A stretch of DNA of 9,850 nt from Conexibacter sp. (GTDB lineage: Bacteria; Actinomycetota; Thermoleophilia; Solirubrobacterales; Solirubrobacteraceae), in assembly GCA_025964295.1 (NCBI GenBank), contig JAOPZD010000616.1, positions 1-9,850 of the forward strand. The letters are read 5' to 3'. Both the position numbers and the translations under genes were made by a program. The notes beneath the pieces were generated by a model. The model saw only the letters and a program-made list of their open reading frames with translations. It ran no database searches and had not been told where the DNA came from. Shown here piece by piece: positions 1-4,329 of the stretch. Each line of letters opens with the position of its first letter. The first letter of the stretch is position 1.

Positions 1-14
1 CGCTCTTCCGATCT
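1..14. other. Illumina adapter remnant at contig end
   Basis: The first 14 bases, CGCTCTTCCGATCT, are identical to the 3' end of the Illumina TruSeq adapter. The leading C fits the P5-side adapter (which ends ACGCTCTTCCGATCT) rather than the P7 side, which has T at that place. The subunit I reading frame happens to stay open through these bases, so a gene caller would take them as coding, but they are not genomic. Confidence 0.88.
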
Positions 15-336
15 CACCGGCGACCTGGCGATCCTCAACCTGATCTCGACGATCGGCGCGTTCATCCTCGGCGTCGGCATCCTGCTCACGCTGATCAACG
101 TGCTGAAGTCCGTCAAGCACGGCGCGATCGCCGGCCCGGACCCGTGGAAGGCCAACACGCTGGAGTGGTTCACGACCTCCCCGCCGCCGGTCAACAACTT
201 CGACGCCGTGCCGCGCATCCGCTCGGTCGAGCCGATGAAGGACATCCGCCGCCAGGTGATCGCCCAGACCGGCGCCGCCGAGCCCGCGTACATGACCGCG
301 ATGGAGGCCGGCCGCCTCCCCGGTGACGGGCACTAG
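15..336 (+). CDS. ctaD: Cytochrome c oxidase subunit I, copy 1 (C-terminal fragment)
   Basis: About the last 107 residues of a heme-copper oxidase subunit I; the 5' part is missing because the contig ends here. Visible are one hydrophobic helix (from LAILNLIST to about TLINVLK), then the typical cytosolic tail DPWKANTLEWFTTSPPPVNNF, matching the family pattern NPW-A-TLEW-SPPP-NF, then a basic end. Catalytic residues lie upstream of the window, so the oxidase subtype cannot be read. It is not a copy of the second ctaD at 4326-6239: the tails align over DPW/NPW..TLEW..SPPP..NFD but then diverge completely. It lies 25 bases before ctaB, probably at the end of a first cox cluster. The bases before 15 are adapter. 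Confidence 0.9.
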
Positions 337-352
337 GGCCGAGCGGTAGGCT
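323..352 (+). promoter_or_regulatory. Possible promoter for leaderless ctaB
   Basis: GTGACG at 323-328 resembles a -35 box, and TAGGCT at 347-352 a -10 box, with an 18-base spacer. The -10 box ends 9 bases before the ctaB ATG, so transcription would begin at or next to the start codon. No Shine-Dalgarno sequence is visible. The layout matches the ctaC promoter (18-base spacer, 9-base gap), which is the main support. Overlap with the end of ctaD copy 1 makes it less certain. Confidence 0.35.
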
Positions 353-361
353 CGCCACGCC

Positions 362-1270
362 ATGGAGGCGTCACGCGCAACCCCCGCCGCGGCAGCGCTG
401 CCGGCGTCCGGGGCCCGTCAGCTCGCCAGCGACCTGCTGGCGCTGACCAAGCCCAAGGTCCAGTCGCTGCTGCTGCTGACGACGGTCACCACGATGCTCG
501 TGGCCGGCACGCCGTCGATCGAGCTGATCGTCGCCACCTGCATCGGCGGGTACCTCAGCGCCGGCGGCGCGGGCGCGGTCAACCACTGGTTCGACCGCGA
601 CATCGACGCCCAGATGGCGCGCACCGCCACGCGGCCGATCCCGGCGGGCCGCATCGCGCCGCGGACCGCGCTGTGGTTCGGGATCGCGCTCGGCGTCCTG
701 GGCTTCGCCTGGCTGACGCTGACCGCCAACGTCCTGGCCGCGTCGCTGTCGTTCTCGGGCTTCCTCGGCTACACGCTGATGTACACCGTCTGGCTCAAGC
801 GCCGCACGTGGCAGAACATCATCTGGGGCGGCGCCGCGGGCGCCGTGCCGCCGCTGGTCGGCTGGGCCGCCGTGACCGGCGGGCTGACCGGGCTGCCGAT
901 CTACCTCTTCGCGATCGTCTTCTTCTGGACCCCGCCGCACTTCTGGGCGCTGTCGCTGCTGATGAAGGACGAGTACGCGAAGGTCGGCGTGCCGATGCTG
1001 CCGGTGGTGCGCGGCGAGCGCGAGACGCGCCGCCAGATCGTGCTCTACAGCATCCTGCTGTACGCCGTGACGCAGCTGCCGTTCTGCGGCGGCGGCGGGC
1101 TGGACGCGATCTACCTGATCGCCTCGCTCGTCCTGGGCATCGCGTTCGTCGGGCTCGCCCTGGCGCTCCAGCGCCAGGCGACCCGCAAGGCCGCGCTGCG
1201 CCTCTACCTGTTCTCGCTCCTCTACCTCGCGCTGCTGTTCGTCGCGATGGTGGCGGACGTCAAGCTGTAG
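362..1270 (+). CDS. ctaB: Protoheme IX farnesyltransferase (heme O synthase)
   Basis: 302-residue integral membrane prenyltransferase of the UbiA superfamily. It transfers the farnesyl group of farnesyl diphosphate to heme B, giving heme O, the precursor of heme A in aa3/caa3 oxidases. The first Asp-rich motif is clear: NHWFDRDID at residues 74-82, followed by ARTATRPIPAGRI. The second cytoplasmic loop region YTLMYTVWLKRRTWQNIIWGG (around 137-157) and PPHFWALSLLMKDEYAKVGVPMLPV (191-215) also fit the CyoE/CtaB family, as does the length. About nine hydrophobic helices are visible. The ATG at 362 is preferred because the N-terminus before the first helix has normal length; there is no clear Shine-Dalgarno, fitting a leaderless message. 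It lies between ctaD copy 1 and two small membrane-protein genes. Confidence 0.96.
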   Translation: MEASRATPAAAALPASGARQLASDLLALTKPKVQSLLLLTTVTTMLVAGTPSIELIVATCIGGYLSAGGAGAVNHWFDRDIDAQMARTATRPIPAGRIAPRTALWFGIALGVLGFAWLTLTANVLAASLSFSGFLGYTLMYTVWLKRRTWQNIIWGGAAGAVPPLVGWAAVTGGLTGLPIYLFAIVFFWTPPHFWALSLLMKDEYAKVGVPMLPVVRGERETRRQIVLYSILLYAVTQLPFCGGGGLDAIYLIASLVLGIAFVGLALALQRQATRKAALRLYLFSLLYLALLFVAMVADVKL

Positions 1271-1296
1271 CCCCGTCTGGGAGAATCCGAAGCCGT

Positions 1297-1407
1297 ATGG
1301 ATCGCAACCTCGCCCGCAAGAACGTGCGCACCGGCCTCATCGCCGGCGCCGTGTGCTTCGTCATGTTCGGCCTGACCTTCGTGGCCGCGGCCATCTACGT
1401 CTCATGA
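1297..1407 (+). CDS. 36-aa single-helix membrane protein, possible oxidase assembly factor
   Basis: Tiny gene starting at the ATG at 1297, 26 bases after ctaB, and stopping at TGA 1405-1407. The protein has a basic N-terminus (MDRNLARKNVRTG) and one hydrophobic helix (about residues 14-34). The RKN-RT-LI start followed by one helix resembles the short proteins called 'cytochrome oxidase small assembly protein' in proteobacterial cox operons, and the N-terminal anchor of CtaG/Cox11. This is resemblance from memory, not a computed match. Its stop overlaps the next start as ATGA, so the two are probably translationally coupled. GAGAAT at 1281-1286, 10 bases before the ATG, could be a -10 box. 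The size, helix and operon position make it a believable gene likely to be skipped by automatic annotation. Confidence 0.7.
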   Translation: MDRNLARKNVRTGLIAGAVCFVMFGLTFVAAAIYVS

Positions 1408-1640
1408 GCCGCGACCCGAACATCCCGCCCGTCGGCGAGGAGATCCACCTCCCGGGCGGCTCCATCCAGCCGCTCCTGCTGACCATCGGCATCACGATGG
1501 CCCTCGTCGGCGTCACGACCTCCATCGTGCTGGTCATCGCCGGCTCGATCCTCGCGCTGTGGACGATCATCCGCTGGATCGCCGACACGCGGCGCGACAT
1601 CGCCGAGCTGCCGCTGCACCACGACGGGGAGCACCACTAG
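1404..1640 (+). CDS. 78-aa membrane protein, probable small oxidase subunit (subunit IV-like)
   Basis: Starts at ATG 1404, overlapping the previous stop by 4 bases (ATGA), and ends at TAG 1640. The protein has a polar N-terminus (MSRDPNIPPVGEEIHLPGGS), two closely spaced hydrophobic segments (about residues 21-38 and 40-57) and a charged, His-rich C-terminus (IRWIADTRRDIAELPLHHD). The pattern EEIHLPG-S--PLL--IG, two helices, then RW---TRR-IAELP is like short accessory or subunit IV-like proteins found beside ctaD in actinobacteria and chloroflexi; I make this family link from memory. No metal or heme motif is seen. It is the last gene before a strong hairpin, so it ends the ctaB transcript. 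The longer frame beginning at 1353 is rejected because its extra N-terminus is arginine-rich read-through of the upstream gene. Confidence 0.72.
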   Translation: MSRDPNIPPVGEEIHLPGGSIQPLLLTIGITMALVGVTTSIVLVIAGSILALWTIIRWIADTRRDIAELPLHHDGEHH

Positions 1641-1677
1641 CTGTTCGGCGCTCCGGCGCCGCCTTCACGCTTCGCTC

Positions 1678-1710
1678 GAAGGGCGGCCGACCGGCCGCCC
1701 TTCCTCGTCC
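1678..1710 (+). terminator. Hairpin terminator after the ctaB operon
   Basis: A perfect 12-base inverted repeat, GAAGGGCGGCCG (1678-1689) and CGGCCGCCCTTC (1692-1703), lies 37 bases after the last stop codon. It is followed by a pyrimidine-rich run (CTCGTCC) rather than a true T-tract, which is common in high-GC actinobacteria. A small CTTCG/CGAAG hairpin (1670-1680) overlaps its left edge. Confidence 0.65.
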
Positions 1711-1732
1711 TGGCGCGCCGCTCGCGGCGTTG

Positions 1733-1972
1733 GCGGTGCCGCGCGGCGTCGTCCGAGGGCAATGACGGGGAGAAGTGCCTGGGCGGCGGCACCGGCCGCG
1801 CCGTGACTCGGCGCCGGGGCCGCGCGAACGGTCCGTGTCGTCCTGTGTCCCACATAGGGACACCAGACGACACGGATCTCTCTGCCCCCAGGCCGAGCCA
1901 CACCGCGACCGGCGGCGGCGCCCCAAGCGCTGCTCGCCGTCATTGCCGACAGACCCCGCCCCGCGGCAGCGC
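1733..1972. repeat. Large imperfect palindrome (two inverted arms of about 115 bases)
   Basis: The segment largely reads as its own reverse complement around a centre near 1853. The outer arms 1733-1768 and 1937-1972 match at 29 of 36 positions, including the perfect 11-base pair GGCAATGACGG (1758-1768) / CCGTCATTGCC (1937-1947). The middle parts (1771-1820 against 1884-1934) match at about three quarters of positions with one gap. The central hairpin 1832-1876 matches at 18 of 20 positions. It lies in the gene-free stretch between the ctaB operon terminator and the CBS gene. It could be two head-to-head copies of a repeat, a MITE-like element, or a structured RNA gene. I see no transposase, target-site duplication or open frame that would settle this. 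Confidence 0.7.
1832..1876. repeat. Central 20-base-pair hairpin of the palindrome
   Basis: Left arm 1832-1851 (TCCGTGTCGTC, CT, GTGTCCC) pairs with right arm 1857-1876 (GGGACAC, CA, GACGACACGGA) around the 5-base loop ACATA. Eighteen of 20 positions pair, and the only mismatches are the adjacent pair at 1843-1844. The innermost GTGTCCC/GGGACAC is perfect. No T-run follows on either strand, so it is not an ordinary intrinsic terminator. It is far better conserved between arms than the sequence around it, which suggests the hairpin itself is the selected part. Confidence 0.8.
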
Positions 1973-2132
1973 AGACGCACCGCACTGGACGCCGCGACGC
2001 CGGCGCAGCCTCCCCGAGACCTTCCGGCAAGCGCCACGACGCCAGTCGCGGAGGGCGGCGCGGTGGCAGCGCCGGTCGCACCGCCCCGGGCGCCGAACGC
2101 GGCCACCGGCAGCCGCGCCCCCACCCCATGCA
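1973..2132. other. Gene-free GC-rich stretch
   Basis: Between the palindrome and the terminator of the CBS gene I see no supportable gene. Frames that are open here give low-complexity Arg/Ala/Pro-rich translations with no hydrophobic core, no motif and no plausible ribosome binding site. Open frames of this kind are expected by chance at this GC content. Confidence 0.5.
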
Positions 2133-2151
2133 GGGCGCGTGAACCGCGCCC
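2133..2151 (-). terminator. Probable terminator of the CBS-domain gene
   Basis: A perfect 7-base-pair stem, GGGCGCG (2133-2139) with CGCGCCC (2145-2151), and a 5-base loop, about 20 bases past the minus-strand stop of the CBS gene. There is no T-tract, so the call rests on position and stem only. Confidence 0.4.
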
Positions 2152-2170
2152 CGCGCCGCCCCCGCGCCCC

Positions 2171-2602
2171 TCAGGCCCCGCGCGACCCGATGACCGCCGC
2201 CGCGCTCTCCGGCACGTCGCAGATCGCCCCGTCGTCCGTCCAGCAGCGCACGACGTCGCGCACGGACAGGATCCCGAGGATCTCGGACTGCTCGCAGACG
2301 ATCAGGTGCCGGAAGCCGCCGCGGACCATCGCGACCGCCGCCTCCTCCAGCGACCAGTCCGGCGAGGCGAAGACGACGTCGGAGGTCAGGTGGTCGCGGA
2401 CCTTCTCGACGTCGACGTCCTGCTCCTTGCCGATCGCGTCCAGGACGTCGCGCTCGGTCAGGATGCCCGGACCGGCGGCGTCGGGGTCCAGGACCACGGC
2501 CGCGCCGACGTGGCGTGAGGACATCAGCCTCGCCGCCTCGCGCAAGGTGTGCCCCGGCCCCACGGTCAGGACCATGCTGCTCATGCCGTCACGCACCTGC
2601 AT
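2171..2602 (-). CDS. Two-CBS-domain protein
   Basis: 143-residue soluble protein made almost entirely of a tandem CBS (Bateman) module: CBS1 at about residues 3-58 (VRDGM...TLREAARLMSSRHVGAAVVLD...GILTERDVL) and CBS2 at about 70-122 (RDHLTSDVVFASPDWSLEEAAVAM...FRHLIVCE...ILGILSVRDVVR). Both have the family ending G-hydrophobic-hydrophobic-(S/T)-x-RD. Such stand-alone modules usually bind adenine nucleotides (AMP, ATP, SAM, NADH) and act as energy or redox sensors; the ligand here cannot be read. The start at 2602 is set by a strong ribosome binding site, AAGGAG (reverse complement of 2612-2617), 9 bases upstream. The open frame reaches 2758, but that extension is Arg/Trp-rich and covers the promoter. 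It diverges from the AraC-type gene, between two oxidase clusters, so a link to respiratory control is possible but unproven. Confidence 0.92.
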   Translation of the reverse strand: MQVRDGMSSMVLTVGPGHTLREAARLMSSRHVGAAVVLDPDAAGPGILTERDVLDAIGKEQDVDVEKVRDHLTSDVVFASPDWSLEEAAVAMVRGGFRHLIVCEQSEILGILSVRDVVRCWTDDGAICDVPESAAAVIGSRGA

Positions 2603-2611
2603 CCCGGAATG

Positions 2612-2617
2612 CTCCTT
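2612..2617 (-). promoter_or_regulatory. Ribosome binding site fixing the CBS gene start
   Basis: AAGGAG on the minus strand, 9 bases before the ATG at 2602. It is one of the few clear Shine-Dalgarno sequences here and decides between this start and the longer open frame upstream. Confidence 0.75.
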
Positions 2618-2635
2618 CGTCGTCGTCGTCCACCA

Positions 2636-2659
2636 AGCTTGCAACGATTGCCTCAAGCT
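2636..2659 (-). promoter_or_regulatory. Dyad / stem-loop at the CBS gene transcription start
   Basis: On the minus strand this reads AGCTT, GAG, GCAA, TCG, TTGC, AAGCT: a 5-base-pair outer stem and 4-base-pair inner stem with a 3-base bulge and a 3-base loop. It begins right after the predicted -10 box (2662-2667), so it spans about -4 to +20 of the transcript. It could be an operator for the neighbouring AraC-type protein or a leader RNA hairpin. It is AT-richer than its surroundings. Confidence 0.45.
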
Positions 2660-2661
2660 GA

Positions 2662-2690
2662 ACGGTATCAGCCGTCCTCCGCGGCGCCAA
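2662..2690 (-). promoter_or_regulatory. Sigma-70-type promoter of the CBS gene
   Basis: On the minus strand, TTGGCG (complement of 2685-2690) and TACCGT (complement of 2662-2667) are separated by exactly 17 bases, and TG precedes the -10 as an extended element (TGATACCGT). Transcription would start near 2655, giving a leader of about 53 bases that carries the AAGGAG ribosome binding site. Confidence 0.5.
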
Positions 2691-2752
2691 CGACAGCGCC
2701 GACGCGACAGGTGATCCATCCTCCACCCCCTGCCGTACCACCCATCGACGCC

Positions 2753-3148
2753 ATGCACCGACCAGCCACCATCCGCCTGCGGACCAGCCTCTTCGAGGAC
2801 GCGGTCGCCATCGTCGAGTCCGAGTTCGCCTCCGACCTGTCGCTGGACGACATCGCCCGCCGCGTGGCCTCCTCACGCCGCCAGCTCCAGCGCGCCTACA
2901 GCGAGATCGGCGAGACCACCTTCCGCGAGCACCTCACCGCGGTCCGCATGGACCGCGCGGCCGAGCTGCTGCGGATCCGCGGCCTGACGGTCCGCGACGT
3001 GGCCCATCGCGTCGGCTACCGCCAGCCCGCGCAGTTCGCCAAGGCGTTCCGGCGCCACCACGGGATCGCCCCCTCCGACTTCCGGGCCAGCGGGCGCTTC
3101 GCCCGTCCGGACGCCGTCTCGCCGGTCTCCGGCGGCGCCGCCGCCTAG
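2753..3148 (+). CDS. Short AraC-type transcriptional regulator (DNA-binding domain only)
   Basis: 131-residue protein made mostly of the AraC/XylS double helix-turn-helix domain. The first HTH is at about residues 29-52 (LSLDDIARRVASSRRQLQRAYSEIG), the linker helix around 57-76 (FREHLTAVRMDRAAELL), and the second HTH with the family signature at 79-111 (LTVRDVAHRVGYRQPAQFAKAFRRHHGIAPSDFR). Family members usually have about 250-300 residues with an N-terminal ligand-binding domain; here only about 12 residues precede the DNA-binding part, so sensing must lie elsewhere or be absent. The ATG at 2753 is chosen because the domain begins soon after; a GTG at 2711 in frame is an alternative. Neither has a clear Shine-Dalgarno. 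It is divergent from the CBS-protein gene with 150 bases between, a layout typical of a regulator and its target, and lies about 80 bases before the ctaC operon. Confidence 0.88.
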   Translation: MHRPATIRLRTSLFEDAVAIVESEFASDLSLDDIARRVASSRRQLQRAYSEIGETTFREHLTAVRMDRAAELLRIRGLTVRDVAHRVGYRQPAQFAKAFRRHHGIAPSDFRASGRFARPDAVSPVSGGAAA

Positions 3149-3189
3149 CCTCCCGAAGCGCCCAGAGGTCCGTTCGCGGCGGAACGTCG

Positions 3190-3219
3190 TTGCTACTCGT
3201 CGGCCCGGGCGCATAGGAT
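3190..3219 (+). promoter_or_regulatory. Promoter of the caa3 oxidase operon
   Basis: TTGCTA (3190-3195) and TAGGAT (3214-3219) with an 18-base spacer. The -10 box ends 9 bases before the ATG at 3229, so the message would be leaderless or nearly so. This supports 3229 over the in-frame ATG at 3295. Confidence 0.5.
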
Positions 3220-3228
3220 CGCCGGGCT

Positions 3229-4329
3229 ATGGGTGAGGAGAGCACTCGAGCGGAGGTTGATCCCCTGAGTGGACGAGGGGGCCGGCGCACCGTCATGGAG
3301 ATGGTGGTCGTCGGCCTGATCGCGTCGGTTCTGGGAATCATCCTCGGGCTCGTCATCGACTGGTTCCCCACACAGGGGTCAAAGCAGGCCGGCAAGATCG
3401 ACACGTTGTGGAACGTGCCGATCATGTGCTCGGTCCCGGTGTTCGTCCTCGTGGCGACCGTGGTGCTGTTCGCCGCGCGGAAGTTCCGGATGCGGCCAGG
3501 AGAGGAGCACCTCGACGGCCCGCCGATCCACGGCAACACGAAGCTCGAGGTCGTCTGGACGGCGATCCCGGCGATCATGCTCGTCGCGCTGTGCAGCTAC
3601 GCCTACGTGGTGCTGCACGACATCGAGGCGGCCCCGGCCGCCGCCGCGCAGGAGCGCGTCGTCACCGTCCAGGGCCAGCAGTTCACGTGGACCTTCGACT
3701 ACGTCGAGGGCGGCAAGAAGTTCTCCTCCGCCCAGCTCTACGTGCCCAACGGCGAGTCCGTCCGGTTCAACGTCAAGACCAAGGACGTCCTGCACGACTT
3801 CTGGGTCCCGGCGTGGCGGATGAAGATCGACGCCGTCCCCGGCATCACGACGCACTACCGCGTGACGCCGACCCTCGACGGGACCTTCCCCGTGGTCTGC
3901 GCGGAGCTCTGCGGCCTCGGCCACGCCTTCATGCGCCAGACCGCGCACGTGCTGCCCAAGGCCCAGTTCGACGCCTGGGTCAAGAAGATGACGACCAAGG
4001 TCGCGGCGCCCGCCGCGGGCGGCGCCGCCGCCCCGGCCGTCAACGCCAAGGCGCTCTTCACGCAGGGCGAGACGCAGACCGGCGCCACCGCGTGCGGCGG
4101 CTGCCACAAGCTCGCCGACGCCGGCACCGCCGGCGGCGTCGGGCCCGAGCTCGACAAGGTCCTCAAGGGCAAGGACGCGGCGTTCATCCGCCAGTCGATC
4201 GTCGACCCGAACGCTCAGATCGCCCCCGGCTTCGACAAGGGCATCATGCCCGACAACTACAGCAAGCTCTTGAGCCAGCCCGAGCTGGACGCCATGGTCA
4301 AGTACCTCGAGGAGGTGGCGGCCAAGTGA
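3229..4329 (+). CDS. ctaC: Cytochrome c oxidase subunit II with fused cytochrome c domain (caa3 type)
   Basis: 366-residue subunit that takes electrons from the donor, through its own heme c and then the binuclear CuA centre, to subunit I. There are three hydrophobic segments: about 24-44 (signal-like or first anchor), 62-84 and 108-130. The cupredoxin domain faces outside and has all CuA ligands: H189 (VLHDFW), then C224, E226, C228, H232 and M235 in CAELCGLGHAFM. An Ala/Pro-rich linker (258-273) leads to a class I cytochrome c domain with CGGCH at 289-293 and probable axial Met340 (GIMPDNY). This fusion is the mark of caa3 oxidases. The start at 3229 is favoured by the promoter 9 bases upstream; ATG 3295 (residue 23), just before the first helix, is a real alternative. 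Its stop overlaps the ctaD start (GTGA). Confidence 0.96.
   Translation: MGEESTRAEVDPLSGRGGRRTVMEMVVVGLIASVLGIILGLVIDWFPTQGSKQAGKIDTLWNVPIMCSVPVFVLVATVVLFAARKFRMRPGEEHLDGPPIHGNTKLEVVWTAIPAIMLVALCSYAYVVLHDIEAAPAAAAQERVVTVQGQQFTWTFDYVEGGKKFSSAQLYVPNGESVRFNVKTKDVLHDFWVPAWRMKIDAVPGITTHYRVTPTLDGTFPVVCAELCGLGHAFMRQTAHVLPKAQFDAWVKKMTTKVAAPAAGGAAAPAVNAKALFTQGETQTGATACGGCHKLADAGTAGGVGPELDKVLKGKDAAFIRQSIVDPNAQIAPGFDKGIMPDNYSKLLSQPELDAMVKYLEEVAAK

Noticed and set aside
1353..1403. Earlier start for the 78-aa membrane protein
   Set aside because: The added residues are an Arg-rich shadow of the 36-aa gene; the ATGA overlap at 1404 is the better start.
1832..1876. Core hairpin as a plain intrinsic terminator
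   Set aside because: There is no T-run on either strand, it lies about 190 bases past the last stop, and a good terminator hairpin already occurs at 1678-1710.
1775..2714. Plus-strand open frames across the palindrome region and the CBS gene
   Set aside because: The products are Arg/Pro/Ala-rich, have no ribosome binding site, and run antisense into the well-supported CBS gene. Similar peptides appear on both strands only because the DNA is palindromic.
3408..4325. Upstream extension of the ctaD frame
   Set aside because: This stretch is ctaC read in the wrong frame. The overlapping GTG at 4326 and the sensible N-terminus from there mark the true start.
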